DNA from: Actinotalea solisilvae
GTDB taxonomy: Bacteria > Actinomycetota > Actinomycetes > Actinomycetales > Cellulomonadaceae
Direction of reading: 5' to 3'
DNA: 64,000 bases
Assembly (NCBI RefSeq): GCF_016464425.1
Contig: NZ_JADDKQ010000003.1
Coordinates: 62,001-126,000 of the forward strand
Part shown: positions 47,402 to 56,948 of the stretch, piece after piece
Position numbering within the stretch: the stretch's first letter is position 1
How the letters are laid out: each line of letters begins with the position of its first letter
The notes under the pieces: generated by a model
Told to the model about the DNA's origin: nothing
The model's input: the letters and a program-made list of their open reading frames with translations, nothing else
The model's database searches: none
Position numbers and translations under genes: made by a program

Positions 47402-49408
47402 TCAGCGGACCTCGAGCGGCAGCTCGACGGCGACGTGACCCGGAGAGGTCACGACGACGGTCCGTGCGCCGGTGTCGGACCGTGCGGGGCGCAGGTGGAG
47501 GGTCACGCGACCGGCGGGGTTCGCCCGCCCGCTGACGCCCACGCCGCCGTCGAGCGCGACCGCCACGACCTGGTGGGGAGCGAGGCCGGAGAGGCGCACC
47601 GGGACGTCCCGGCCGGCACGCACCGAGGTCGGGAGCGCCACGTCCACCCAGTCGGTCGGGCTGACCGCGAGGAGCGTCGTCGTGCCGGACACCTCGTTGC
47701 CCACCGCGAGCAGCGGTGAACCGGTGGGCGAGTCGGACGCGGGGATGAACGCGAGGCCCTCGGGACCGAGGTCGCCCGCGGCGGCGAGCGCCTCCGCCCG
47801 GTCCTCCTCGGCCGCGTCGTCGACCGAGACGGCGAGGTCGCGGTTGTTGACGTAGGTCACGAACGTGGGCGCGGCAGGGTCGGTGACGTCGAACGCGGCG
47901 ACGCCGCCCACACGCTCGAGGCCGACGAAGACGTACGTGCGGCCGTCGACCTCGCCGATCACCAGGTTCTCGGGCTCGGGTCCCTTGTCGTCGCTGCGCG
48001 CGTCGAGCGCGGTGCTGGTGTGGCTGGTGTTGAACGCCGCCGGCAGCGCCTCGGCCGTGACCCGCTCGAGCGCGTCGCCCGAGTCGGCCACGAGCGTGCC
48101 GTCCGTCGTCCAGACGGAGAACGACCGGCCGCCGAACGCGAGGAGCTCCTCGTAGCAGGTGCCGTCGGCTCGCAGGCCGCTCGCGCGGGAGACGTGGAGG
48201 CGGCCGAGGTCGGCGTCGGACGTGAGGGCCGCGAGCGGGCTGTCCGCGCAGAGCGGCGGGACCCCCTCGTCGCCGAGGTCCTTGACCCGGACCGGCTCCG
48301 CGTAGTCGCCCCACTCGCGCGCGTCGCCCTCGTTCGCCGTGACGAGGTAGGTCGTGCCGTCGACGTCGTACGCGGCGATGCCGTCGGGCTGGTACAGCCC
48401 CTGCAGCCCGGGGACCTCGCGCGGGCCGGCCAGGCCGTCCCGGTCGGACGGGTCGAGGCCGGCGCCGGCGAGGCCGTGGTCCTTCGTGCCGAGCGGAAGG
48501 ACGGCGGTCACGCGGGCCGCGTCGAGGTCGACGACGGCGACCGCGTCCGCCTCCTGGAGCGTCGCGTAGGCGGTCGTCCCGACGACCGTCACGTACTCGG
48601 GCTCGAGGTTGCGGGACACGGGGAGGTCGACACCCTCGATGCCGGCGAAGACGCGGACGCCGTCGGGCAGCGCACCGTCCTCGAGGTGGTGGAAGTCGGC
48701 GATGCGCACCGAGCCCTGCGCGGGCGCACGCACCGCGGACGGCAGGTCGACCACGGAGATGCTCCCCTCGGGGTCGACCGCGTAGTCCTCCGACGGCTCG
48801 CCCTCGTTCGCGACGACGGCGCGGCGGCCGTCCGGCGCCAGCGCCACCATGTCCGGCAGCGCGCCGACCTGGACCGCACCGAGGACGCGCGGGCCGGCGG
48901 CGCGGGCGTCGAAGAAGACCAGCGAGCCCGGGTCGGTCTTCGTGGGCGCCTCGAGCGCGATGACGCCGAGCCCGTCCGGCCGGACGGCGACGGAGTTGGC
49001 GACGCCGTCGGCGGCCAGGGAGAAGAGGAGGGTGGGCGCCGTCGGGTCGCTCGCGTCGAGCACGTCCACCGTGCCCGCCTGGGCGTTGACGACGAACAGC
49101 CGCTGCGTGCCGGCGTGGAACGCGACGATCTCCGCCGCGCCCTCGTCGAAGACCCCGGTCGCGAAGCTGCCGAGCGGCAGCACCGAGAGCGCGGCGTCGG
49201 GAGCGCTGTGGACGACCGGGTCTGCCACCGGCCGGGCCGGGCCGGGCACGGACGCGGGCGCTGCGACGGCGCCGCCGGCCACCAGGCCGAGGCCGCCGCA
49301 GGCGGCGACCGCGAGCAGGGCAGCACGGCGCGGCCCGGGAAGGCGGCCGGGGCGGCGGGCGTCGTCGACGGCGGCGGGGCGCGGGGACGGCAGGGCAGGT
49401 CGGGGCAC
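47402..49408 (-). CDS. Secreted choice-of-anchor I family beta-propeller protein
   Basis: A 668-residue exported protein. The N-terminus has a twin-arginine/Ala-rich signal (PRRAALLAVAACGGLGLVAG) ending near residue 50. The body is a propeller-like repeat of strands: IVAFHAGTQRLFVVNAQAGT, GSLVFFDARAAGPRV, DMVALAPDGRRAVVANEGEP, YEELLAFGGRSFSVWTTDGT and a closing GPEGLAFIP. The VANEGEPSEDY and VTANEGDARE segments are typical of the choice-of-anchor I family, distantly related to esterase-like phytase and PhoX-type proteins. A Cys pair (LCADSP, TCYEELL) may be disulphide-bonded. The GTG has AGGAG 7 nt upstream. Confidence 0.82.
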   Translation of the reverse strand: MPRPALPSPRPAAVDDARRPGRLPGPRRAALLAVAACGGLGLVAGGAVAAPASVPGPARPVADPVVHSAPDAALSVLPLGSFATGVFDEGAAEIVAFHAGTQRLFVVNAQAGTVDVLDASDPTAPTLLFSLAADGVANSVAVRPDGLGVIALEAPTKTDPGSLVFFDARAAGPRVLGAVQVGALPDMVALAPDGRRAVVANEGEPSEDYAVDPEGSISVVDLPSAVRAPAQGSVRIADFHHLEDGALPDGVRVFAGIEGVDLPVSRNLEPEYVTVVGTTAYATLQEADAVAVVDLDAARVTAVLPLGTKDHGLAGAGLDPSDRDGLAGPREVPGLQGLYQPDGIAAYDVDGTTYLVTANEGDAREWGDYAEPVRVKDLGDEGVPPLCADSPLAALTSDADLGRLHVSRASGLRADGTCYEELLAFGGRSFSVWTTDGTLVADSGDALERVTAEALPAAFNTSHTSTALDARSDDKGPEPENLVIGEVDGRTYVFVGLERVGGVAAFDVTDPAAPTFVTYVNNRDLAVSVDDAAEEDRAEALAAAGDLGPEGLAFIPASDSPTGSPLLAVGNEVSGTTTLLAVSPTDWVDVALPTSVRAGRDVPVRLSGLAPHQVVAVALDGGVGVSGRANPAGRVTLHLRPARSDTGARTVVVTSPGHVAVELPLEVR

Positions 49409-49625
49409 GGGGACTCCTGGACGGCGGGGGCCGCCCGGGACGGGGCTGTCGCGCGGGCGTGCTGGGAACCTAGGCAGGCCAGGTGACGTGCGGGCGCCCG
49501 CCGCGTGAACCCGGGCCGCCCGTCGGGTGACGCGCCGCCGACGTGGCCCCGGCCTGCCCCGTCCTGTGCCACCCTGCACACGCGCGTCCGCGCGCCCACG
49601 TACCCGTTCCCCGAAAGGACCCTCC

Positions 49626-50201
49626 GTGACCGTCACGCCCCTGATCGGCCTCGACCGGTTCGCCGTCAAGCAGCGCTACACGATGATGGTCAACCGCTAC
49701 GAGATCCGGGCGCTCGGCCCGAACGGCGAGGAGGGCCCGATCCTCGCGCTCGCGCAGCAGAAGCGCATGGCCTTCAAGGAGGAGGTCACCTTCTACGCCG
49801 ACGAGCAGCGCACGGTCCCCGTGTTCTCGTTCAAGGCCCGCAAGCGCCTCGACCTCGCAGCGACGTACGACGTCTTCGACGCCCAGGGCACGCCGATCGG
49901 CCAGTTCCGCAAGGACTTCAAGGCCTCGCTGCTCAACTCGACGTACCACCTCGAGGCCGCGGGCGTCGCGGCCACGGGCTCGGAGCGCAACATGCTCGTC
50001 GCGATCCTGCGCCGCGTGCAGGACACGATCCCGCTGGCCGTCCACTACGACTTCAAGGACGCCGCAGGCAACCTCGTCATGTCCTCCGAGCGCAAGTGGG
50101 GCCTGCGCGACGTCTACACGGTCAACGTCCCGGGTGCGCGCCTCGACGGCCGCGTCGCGGCGGCGATGGCCGTCGCCCTGGACGCGCTCCAGGCCCGCTG
50201 A
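49626..50201 (+). CDS. LURP-one-related (Tubby-like fold) protein
   Basis: A 191-residue soluble protein resembling LURP-one/YxjI proteins: LDRFAVKQRYTMMVNRYEI, AQQKRMAFKEEVTFYADEQ, TVPVFSFKARKRLDLAATYD, VFDAQGTPIGQFRKDFKASL and TYHLEAAGVAATGSERNM. These belong to the Tubby C-terminal-like beta-barrel superfamily, proposed to bind lipids or act near membranes; no activity is established. The GTG start is chosen over an upstream frame by an AAAGGACC site 8 nt before it. A palindromic terminator follows. Confidence 0.8.
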   Translation: MTVTPLIGLDRFAVKQRYTMMVNRYEIRALGPNGEEGPILALAQQKRMAFKEEVTFYADEQRTVPVFSFKARKRLDLAATYDVFDAQGTPIGQFRKDFKASLLNSTYHLEAAGVAATGSERNMLVAILRRVQDTIPLAVHYDFKDAAGNLVMSSERKWGLRDVYTVNVPGARLDGRVAAAMAVALDALQAR

Positions 50202-50214
50202 GCCACCGCACGGG

Positions 50215-50244
50215 AGGCCCGGCCAGGAGCTCCTGCCCGGGCCT
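50215..50244. terminator. Bidirectional palindromic terminator
   Basis: A 30-bp near-perfect palindrome (AGGCCCGG arms around CAGGAGCTCCTG, one mismatch pair) between two convergent stops (50201 and 50263). Confidence 0.65.
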
Positions 50245-50262
50245 TCCGCGTCCCCGCGGTCG

Positions 50263-53262
50263 TCAGACCTGCAGGCCGTAGCAGGTCGTCACGCAGGCGC
50301 GCGACCACACGGGGAGCAGCACCTGCAGCGCGGGGTCGCGCACGAGGCGCTCGCCGTTGGGCCCCGTGCGCGTCGCGTCCGGGGCGGTCGGTGCGGACCC
50401 GCCCGGCGCCGTCGGGGCGGGCGTGGGGGTGGGGGCGGCGCCGCCGGGGGCGGGTGACGTCCCGCCCGGCGCGGGTGCGGTCCCGCCGGGCGCGGGCGAG
50501 CTGCCGCCCGGCGTGGGCACCGTGGGAGCCGACGGCGTCGCCGCGTCGCCGTAGACGAGCGCGCCGGTGAGGACGCTCGTGCGCCCGTTCTTCGACAGCG
50601 TGACGTCGTAGGTGCCGGCGACGCGTGCCGGCGTGACGAACACCAGCGACGTCGTCGTGCTCGTGACGACGTGCGCGACGGCGGTCGCCCCGACCCGCAC
50701 CGACAGCCCGGTCTCGAGCGCCGCGCCCCGCACCGTGACGGTCTGGCCGCCGGCCACGCCGACGTGCACGGGCGAGATCGACGTCACCCGGAAGTCGCCG
50801 ACCCGGTCGTAGAGCCGGGTGTCCGGCCCGTCCGGGCTCCCGGTGCCGGGCGTGGACGGGCCGGTCGGGGCCGTGGGCGCGGGTGCCGGGGTCGGGTTCG
50901 CCGGCGCCGTGCCGCCGCCCGGCGCGCCCGACCCGCCCGGGGCGCTCGGGGCGCCGGAGCCACCGGGCGCGGGCGACGGGGTCGGCGTCGGCTGCGCGAC
51001 CCCCGGGCCCGACGGCGACGTGCCACCGCCAGAGCCGCCCGAGCCGCCAGAGCCGCCTGACCCGCCGGGGCCACCCGTCCCGCCGCCGGGGGCGCCCGAG
51101 CCTCCCGGGGCGCTCGGGGCGGGGCTCGGTGTCGCGGAGCCGCCCGGGCTCGTCCCGCCCGGCGCGGGGCTCCCGGGCGCGGTCCCGCCGGGCGTGCTCC
51201 CCTCAGGCGCGCTCCCGCCCCGCGCGCTCCCACCGGGCGTGCTGCCGCCGGGCGTGCTTCCACCCGGCGCGCCCCCGCCGGACGAGCCGCCCGGGTCGGC
51301 AGGCAGGTGCGCCGCGGCGGAGACCACGAGCGGCGCCGCGAACGGGCTGCTGAGCGCCCGGCCGTCGGCGTGGACCTGCACGGTGAGGGCGAACCGGCCC
51401 GCCCCGAGGGTCAGCCCCGGGCGGAGCTCCACGGTGCCCAGCCGGTCGAGCGTGCCGAGGTCGAACGTCGCCGTGCCCGCGTCGGACGTGGTGCGCGTGA
51501 CGCCGTCGAGCGTGACGTCCTCGTCCGCGACGGCCCACACCTCGCCGTCGAGCAGCATCGCCAGGCCCAGGGTCACCGTGTACGCCGCCCGGGCGGCCGT
51601 CGAGGTGACGGTCACCGACGGGCTCTGCGCGCCCGCCGACCCGGTCATCGAGGCGAACGTGTAGCTCGCCGTGCCGCCGCCGCGCAGCGTGCCGACGGTG
51701 AGGCGCCCGCCCGAGACCGTCCGGCCCGCGAGCGCGGGGACCGGGGCCGACTCGGCGAGCAGCCGGTCGCGCACCTGCGCGGGCGTGAGCGTCGGGTCGA
51801 GCGCGAGGTGCATCGCCGCGGCGGCCGCGACGTGCGGCGACGCGATCGACGTGCCCGAGACGAGGCGGTACCCGCCGTCGTTCCAGGTGGTGAGGACCAG
51901 CTCGCCGGGTGCGGAGAGGTCGACGCTCCTGGCGCCGTACGCCGAGTGCGCGGCGGGCGTGTCGGCCGCCGTCGTCGAGCCCACCGTGAGGAGGGCGGGG
52001 TTCGGGAGGTTCGCCGGGTACATCGGGCTCGCGTCGCGGTCGGCGCTGTCGTTGCCCGCCGCGACCACGACGACCACGCCCTTGCTGATGGCGTAGTCGA
52101 CGGCGCTGCTCAGCGCCGTGAGCGCCGGTCCGGTGAACGCGCCGCCGAAGCTCCCGTTGACGACGTCGGCGCCGTTGTCGGCCGCGTAGCGGATCGCCTG
52201 GGCGGCGAGCATCACGTCGACGTTCCGCCCGCCGCCGACGACCAGCGGCATGATCCGGGCCTCGGGGGCGACGCCCGCCGAGCCCTGGCCGTTGCCCAGC
52301 GCGGCCGCGATGGCGCCCGCGACGTTGGTGCCGTGCGTGCCGTCGACGCCGTTGTCGACGTCGGCGCTGTTCCGGTAGAAGTTCCAGCCGTGGCAGTCGC
52401 CCACCTTGCCGTTGCGGTTGGTGTCGACGCCGCCGCACGCCTCGGCCGGGTTGGTCCACAGCGCCCCGGCCAGGTCGGGGTGGTCGGAGTCGAACCCCGT
52501 GTCGACGACGGCGACGACGGTGCCCGCGCCGCGGGTCGCCGCCCAGCCGGCGGGCGCGCCGACGTCGGCGCCGGCCTTCGCGACCTGCCCGTAGGCGTTC
52601 GAGCCGGTGTTGTGGAGGTTCCACCCGTACGGGGCGTAGTAGGGGTCGTCCGCGGCGACGGGCACCTGCGGCGCGTCGGCGACGTCGGCGACGCCGGGCA
52701 GCGCACGGACCTCGGCCGCGGTGAGCCGCGTCGCCACGAGCACCTGGCCGCCGTCCACGAGCTGCGCCGAGTCGACCGCGGGGTGACCGGCGAGCGCGTC
52801 GAGCGCCGCCGTCGTGCCGCTCGCGGCGGAACCGGTGAGGAGGCCGGCCGGGACCTGCGCGGGCTCGAGCACCGCACCCGTGCCGCCCGGCGACACGACG
52901 GCCGCGGCCTCGCCCACGACGTAGTAGGCGACGCGGTCGACCTGGACCGTCCGTCCGCCCGCGCCGAGCTCCGCCTGCGCGGCGGCGAGCAGACCGAGGT
53001 CGATCCGCCCGCGCTCGACCGACGCGGGCGCGACGGCCCCGACGCCCGGGGTCGGCGTGCCCGCGGGACCGTCGAACGCGTCGTCGGGCGTGACGACGTA
53101 CCGGTGCAGGCCGTCGCCCGGTCCGAGGTCCGCGGCGGACGCGACGGCCACCGCCGGGCCGGACGTCACCACCGCGACCGCACCCGTCGCCGCGGTCACC
53201 GCGGCGACCGTGGCGGCCAGCGCCCTGCCGTGAGCGGATCGCAGTCGTGCCCTGATGCCCAT
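50263..53262 (-). CDS. Secreted subtilisin-like (S8) serine protease with Gly/Pro/Ser stalk
   Basis: A 999-residue exported protease. A signal peptide (LAATVAAVTAATGAVAVVTS) precedes a propeptide-like region. The catalytic domain spans roughly residues 225-530 with the triad in VVAVVDTGFDSDHPDLAG (Asp), GVDGTHGTNVAGAIA (His) and SGTSIASPHVAAAAAMH (Ser), and oxyanion AAGNDSADRD. After a beta domain comes a low-complexity stalk of PGGS/APGG repeats, an IPT/TIG-like domain (ISPVHVGVAGGQTVTVRGAA), a second Pro/Gly stalk and a short C-terminal piece with two cysteines (ACVTTCYG). The stalk could span or attach to the cell wall. ATG chosen at 53262. Confidence 0.9.
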   Translation of the reverse strand: MGIRARLRSAHGRALAATVAAVTAATGAVAVVTSGPAVAVASAADLGPGDGLHRYVVTPDDAFDGPAGTPTPGVGAVAPASVERGRIDLGLLAAAQAELGAGGRTVQVDRVAYYVVGEAAAVVSPGGTGAVLEPAQVPAGLLTGSAASGTTAALDALAGHPAVDSAQLVDGGQVLVATRLTAAEVRALPGVADVADAPQVPVAADDPYYAPYGWNLHNTGSNAYGQVAKAGADVGAPAGWAATRGAGTVVAVVDTGFDSDHPDLAGALWTNPAEACGGVDTNRNGKVGDCHGWNFYRNSADVDNGVDGTHGTNVAGAIAAALGNGQGSAGVAPEARIMPLVVGGGRNVDVMLAAQAIRYAADNGADVVNGSFGGAFTGPALTALSSAVDYAISKGVVVVVAAGNDSADRDASPMYPANLPNPALLTVGSTTAADTPAAHSAYGARSVDLSAPGELVLTTWNDGGYRLVSGTSIASPHVAAAAAMHLALDPTLTPAQVRDRLLAESAPVPALAGRTVSGGRLTVGTLRGGGTASYTFASMTGSAGAQSPSVTVTSTAARAAYTVTLGLAMLLDGEVWAVADEDVTLDGVTRTTSDAGTATFDLGTLDRLGTVELRPGLTLGAGRFALTVQVHADGRALSSPFAAPLVVSAAAHLPADPGGSSGGGAPGGSTPGGSTPGGSARGGSAPEGSTPGGTAPGSPAPGGTSPGGSATPSPAPSAPGGSGAPGGGTGGPGGSGGSGGSGGSGGGTSPSGPGVAQPTPTPSPAPGGSGAPSAPGGSGAPGGGTAPANPTPAPAPTAPTGPSTPGTGSPDGPDTRLYDRVGDFRVTSISPVHVGVAGGQTVTVRGAALETGLSVRVGATAVAHVVTSTTTSLVFVTPARVAGTYDVTLSKNGRTSVLTGALVYGDAATPSAPTVPTPGGSSPAPGGTAPAPGGTSPAPGGAAPTPTPAPTAPGGSAPTAPDATRTGPNGERLVRDPALQVLLPVWSRACVTTCYGLQV

Positions 53263-53512
53263 GCTGACCGCTGTCCCTTCCGTGGGCGGCGTCGGCCGTG
53301 GCGCGCGGAGGCGGCACCGGCCTGCGACCCGGTCCTCGGGTCGTCGTCCGATCGTCCGCGCGGGGGTGCGGCGTAGCCGGAGGGGTCCGGCGTCAGTCGG
53401 ACGGGTGAGCGCTGTCAGCCGGACGGCCCAGCGCGGGCGGCGCACCGCCCACGCGGACCGCGCCGGTCCTTCGTCACAGGCCGTCCACAGCCGCGTGGCC
53501 TAGCCTCGACGC

Positions 53513-54337
53513 GTGACGGCACACGCGCCGACCGGCTCGCCGGTCCGCAAGATCCCCCTCGACCTGCGCCTGCGGCGCCTGACCGTGCAGCGCGTGGACG
53601 AGCTGTCCGCGTCGGTGCGCCGCGTCGCGCTCGCCGGCCCCGACCTCGCCGGCTTCGAGTGCCACGGGCCGAGCGACCACGCCAAGGTCTTCTTCCCCGC
53701 CGAGCCGGGCGCACCCCTGACGCTGCCCGACGTCGCCTCGTGGGGCGGGCGGCAGGACCCGCGCCACGTCGTGCGCGAGTACACGGTCCGCACGTACGTG
53801 CCGTCGTCCGACGAGCTCGTGCTCGACATGGCCGTGCACGCGCACGGTCCGGCCGGACGCTGGGCCGCGCAGGCCGCGGTCGGGCAGGAGCTCGGGGTGC
53901 TGGGCCCCAAGACGTCGAAGATCGGCCCCACCGACCGCGCGTGGTACCTGCTCGTCGCCGACGAGACCGGCCTGCCCGCGCTCACCAACTGGCTCGAGCG
54001 GCTGCCGCGCGGCGTGCGCGTGCACGCGTTCGTCGAGGTCGGCGGCCCTCAGGACGAGGTGCCGCTCCCGCGCCGTGAGGGCACCCAGGTGGCCTGGCTC
54101 CACCGCGGCGACGCGGAGCCGGGCAGCACGACGCTCCTGCCCGACGCGGTCGCCGCGACCCCGCTGCCCGCTGGTGGGCCGGGGTGGGTCTGGGCCGGCG
54201 CCGAGGCCGGGGCGGTCCGCGCCGTGCGGCGCGACCTCACCGAGCGCGGCGTCGACCGCAAGGCCCTGTCGATGACCGGCTACTGGCGTCGCGGCGTCGC
54301 GAACTTCGACCACAAGAGCCCCGAGGCGCAGGGCTGA
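53513..54337 (+). CDS. Siderophore-interacting protein (ViuB-like, FAD-dependent)
   Basis: A 274-residue cytosolic flavoprotein of the siderophore-interacting family, which reduces ferric siderophores to release iron. It has the FAD-binding VREYTVRTYVP (RxYTxR), HGPAGRWAAQAAVGQEL, a Rossmann-like YLLVADETGLPALTNWLERL and the C-terminal ALSMTGYWRRGVAN signature. The GTG lies 6 nt after TAGCCT (53501-53506), so the transcript is probably leaderless. No siderophore synthesis genes are near. Confidence 0.9.
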   Translation: MTAHAPTGSPVRKIPLDLRLRRLTVQRVDELSASVRRVALAGPDLAGFECHGPSDHAKVFFPAEPGAPLTLPDVASWGGRQDPRHVVREYTVRTYVPSSDELVLDMAVHAHGPAGRWAAQAAVGQELGVLGPKTSKIGPTDRAWYLLVADETGLPALTNWLERLPRGVRVHAFVEVGGPQDEVPLPRREGTQVAWLHRGDAEPGSTTLLPDAVAATPLPAGGPGWVWAGAEAGAVRAVRRDLTERGVDRKALSMTGYWRRGVANFDHKSPEAQG

Positions 54338-54372
54338 CGCACCGACGTCCCGGGGCGTCGTACGGTCAGGGC

Positions 54373-54993
54373 ATGCGACAGCCGACACGGTGGGAGACCA
54401 GGGTCGACGCCGACCCCCAGCACTCGCACTGGTACGTGGAGCGCTTCCGGCGGATGGCAGCCGACGGCGCCGACCTGCACGGCGAGGCGCGGATGATCGA
54501 CGCCATGGTCCCGCGCGGCGCGCGCGTGCTCGACGCCGGCTGCGGCCCCGGCCGGGTGGGTGGCGAGCTCGCGCGCCGCGGGCACACCGTGGTGGGCGTC
54601 GACGTCGACCCCGTGCTCGTCGCGGCCGCGGTCGAGGACCACCCGGAGGGCCGGTGGCTCGTCGGCGACCTCGCCGAGCTCGACCTCGCCGCGCACGGCG
54701 TCGACGAGCCGTTCGACGTCGTCGTGTGCGCGGGCAACGTCATGACGTTCGTCGCGCCGGGCACGGAGGTCGAGGTCCTGCGGCGGCTGGGCGCCGCGGT
54801 GCGGCCGGACGGCCGCGTGGTCGTCGGGTTCGGCGCCGGGCGGGGCTACCCCTTCGCGCAGTTCTTCGACGACGTGCGCGCGGCCGGGCTGCGGGTCGAC
54901 GTCGCGCTCGCCACGTGGGACCTGCGCGCGCTCGAGCCCGACTCCGACTTCCTCGTCGCGGTGCTCACCGCGGGCGGCGGCCGGGGGCGCTGA
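54373..54993 (+). CDS. Class I SAM-dependent methyltransferase
   Basis: A 206-residue methyltransferase with motif I VLDAGCGPGRVGGELARRG, motif II VVGVDVDPVLVAAA, motif IV FDVVVCAGNVMTFV and a C-terminal strand LEPDSDFLVAVLT. The N-terminal HSHWYVERFRRMAADG is typical of small actinobacterial methyltransferases. The substrate is unknown. TACGGT ends 6 nt before the ATG. Its 3' end overlaps the convergent DUF2809 gene by 29 bp. Confidence 0.85.
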   Translation: MRQPTRWETRVDADPQHSHWYVERFRRMAADGADLHGEARMIDAMVPRGARVLDAGCGPGRVGGELARRGHTVVGVDVDPVLVAAAVEDHPEGRWLVGDLAELDLAAHGVDEPFDVVVCAGNVMTFVAPGTEVEVLRRLGAAVRPDGRVVVGFGAGRGYPFAQFFDDVRAAGLRVDVALATWDLRALEPDSDFLVAVLTAGGGRGR

Positions 54994-55402
54994 GGCTCCG
55001 CTCGCCGAGGTGCCGGCGGAGGGCACCGTCGGCGCCGGCCGCCGCGAGCGCGCCCGCCGCGTACGCGGCGAGGTCGGTCGCGACGAAGGTCGTCCCGAGC
55101 ACGTACCGCAGCACGGGCATCTGCGCGACGACGTCGCGCGGGAGGTCGGTGAGCTGGAGCAGCTCGACCGCGACGCAGATCGCGAGGGCGGCCGCGCCGA
55201 CGGCCCACGACGGCGCGCGGGGCCGCACGAGCGCGACGAGGACCACCACCAGCGCCGCGTAGAGCGCACCGCCCGCGAGGTCCGCGACGAGGCCCGTGCC
55301 GCGCGAGACGGCGAGGCCGACCGCGACGACCACGAGGGCCGCCGCGGCGAGGGCGAGCCGACGTCGTCCGTCCGGGCTGCGCGCGTCCGGGCTCATGGTC
55401 AC
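54965..55402 (-). CDS. DUF2809 small membrane protein
   Basis: A 145-residue protein with four hydrophobic helices (LALAAAALVVVAVGLAVS, LAGGALYAALVVVLVALV, AVGAAALAICVAVELLQL, FVATDLAAYAAGALAAAG). The segment VELLQLTDLPRDV with LRYVLGTTFVATDLAAY is the DUF2809 pattern. Function unknown. Start is GTG at 55402; the ATG two codons later is as likely. Confidence 0.8.
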   Translation of the reverse strand: MTMSPDARSPDGRRRLALAAAALVVVAVGLAVSRGTGLVADLAGGALYAALVVVLVALVRPRAPSWAVGAAALAICVAVELLQLTDLPRDVVAQMPVLRYVLGTTFVATDLAAYAAGALAAAGADGALRRHLGERSLSAPGRRPR

Positions 55403-55491
55403 CGGACCCTAGCAACGCGGCGCGCGCGCACCCGCGCCGTCGCGGGGGCCGATGACCCGGTTGTAGTTTGGCGTCGACCGAGGAGGAACCC

Positions 55492-56112
55492 GTGGCGCGC
55501 TACGTCGACGTCCACCCGCAGGACCCCCAGCCGCGCACCATCGCGCAGGTGGCGGCCATGCTCCGCGACCAGGACGCGCTCGTCGCCTACCCTACGGACT
55601 CCTGCTACGCGCTCGGCGCCCGGCTGGGCAGCCCCACGGGGCCGGAGCGGATCCGTCGCATCCGCCACCTCGGCGACCGGCACCACTTCACGCTCGTGTG
55701 CGCCGACTTCGCGCAGCTCGGGCAGTTCGTCATCCTCGACAACTCCGCGTTCCGCGCCATCAAGGCCGCGACGCCCGGGGCCTACACGTTCATCCTCCCC
55801 GCGACCAAGGAGGTGCCGCGGCGCCTCGCGCACCCCAAGAAGAAGACGGTCGGCGTGCGCATCCCCGACCACCCGGTCGCGATGGCGCTCGTGCGCGAGC
55901 TGGGCGAGCCGCTCCTGTCGAGCACCCTGCTGCTCCCCGACCACGAGGAGCCGCTCACCGAGGGCTGGGCGATCAAGGAGGAGCTCGACCACGTCGTCGA
56001 CGTGGTCGTGGACGCGGGCGACTGCGGCACCGAGCCGACGACGGTCGTCGACTGGTCCGACGGCTACCCCGTCGTCGTGCGCGAGGGCGCGGGGGACCCG
56101 AACCGCTTCTGA
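55492..56112 (+). CDS. YciO/Sua5-family protein (threonylcarbamoyl-AMP synthase-like)
   Basis: A 206-residue YrdC-like protein. It shows LVAYPTDSCYALGARLG, the nucleotide/KxR cavity RHLGDRHHFTLVC, ATPGAYTFILPATKEVPRRL and KKKTVGVRIPDHPVAMALV. This is the YciO branch of the Sua5/YrdC family; Sua5 and YrdC make threonylcarbamoyl-AMP for tRNA t6A, while YciO itself has weak or uncertain activity. The GTG has AGGAGG 5 nt upstream, the best ribosome-binding site in the region, which fixes the start. Confidence 0.9.
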   Translation: MARYVDVHPQDPQPRTIAQVAAMLRDQDALVAYPTDSCYALGARLGSPTGPERIRRIRHLGDRHHFTLVCADFAQLGQFVILDNSAFRAIKAATPGAYTFILPATKEVPRRLAHPKKKTVGVRIPDHPVAMALVRELGEPLLSSTLLLPDHEEPLTEGWAIKEELDHVVDVVVDAGDCGTEPTTVVDWSDGYPVVVREGAGDPNRF

Positions 56113-56130
56113 CCGGTCGCGCCGCCGGCG

Positions 56131-56814
56131 TCAGCTGCCGGCCGTCGCCGCCGTGGACGCGACGGCCGCGGCGATGGCGGCCGTCGTGGCGGCGTCGACC
56201 GCCTCGATCGCCTTGCGCACCGCCTCGCTCGCGAACCCGCTCGCCGCGACGGCCTTGGCCCGCGCGCGGAGCTCGCGCTTGGTCAGGCCGACGTCGCCCA
56301 CGACGGCGGGGATCCGGTCGACCGCCTGGAGCAGGCTGATGAGCGCGGCCTCGCGCTCGGTCGGGGTGTGCCCGGTGACGACGACGGCCCGGATGCCCTC
56401 GGCCGTCGCGTCGGAGCCGTGCGCGAACGTCCGGGGGTACGCGTGCGTCGGGAAGACGCCGAGCACGCGACCCTCGACGTGCTGGACGAGCTCGAGCCGC
56501 ACGAGCCGGTCGAGGACGCGCTGCTTGAGGCCCTTGGCGACCTTGGGCAGGACGTCCTGCGGCTTGCGTCCCTCGCGCTCGGCGAAGGTCCGCAGGGCCT
56601 CGTCGAGCAGCGGGTCACCGGTGGGCGTGGTGTCGCGGACGACGAGCCGGCCGGCCTTGACCCGCTCGCCCGGCTGGGCGACGTCGACCTTGCCGCGGAG
56701 CGCCAGGTCGAGCATGAGGGCGCCGGCGAGGCCGAGGCCGGTGCGGGTCGCGTCCGCGCGCGTGCGGCCGGAGGCGTCGAGGAGCTGGAGCATGAGGTCG
56801 TCGACGAGGAGCAT
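56131..56814 (-). CDS. GPP34 (GOLPH3-like) protein
   Basis: A 227-residue all-helical protein of the GOLPH3/GPP34 family, whose eukaryotic members bind phosphatidylinositol 4-phosphate. Seen are [59 protein letters not shown] and [20 protein letters not shown]. The C-terminal tail is a long Ala-rich helix. Bacterial GPP34 proteins are frequent in actinobacteria with unknown role. TAGCGT ends 6 nt before the ATG. Confidence 0.88.
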   Translation of the reverse strand: MLLVDDLMLQLLDASGRTRADATRTGLGLAGALMLDLALRGKVDVAQPGERVKAGRLVVRDTTPTGDPLLDEALRTFAEREGRKPQDVLPKVAKGLKQRVLDRLVRLELVQHVEGRVLGVFPTHAYPRTFAHGSDATAEGIRAVVVTGHTPTEREAALISLLQAVDRIPAVVGDVGLTKRELRARAKAVAASGFASEAVRKAIEAVDAATTAAIAAAVASTAATAGS

Positions 56815-56948
56815 GCCTCCACGCTAGGGAGGCGGGGCGCCGCGCGGACCAGTCCGGGGACGGATCTTCGCCGCCGCGTTCCGCCTCGCGACGGATCCAC
56901 CGGGGGACGACCGGAATGCGCGGACGGGCGGTCGTGGTTGGCTGGAGC

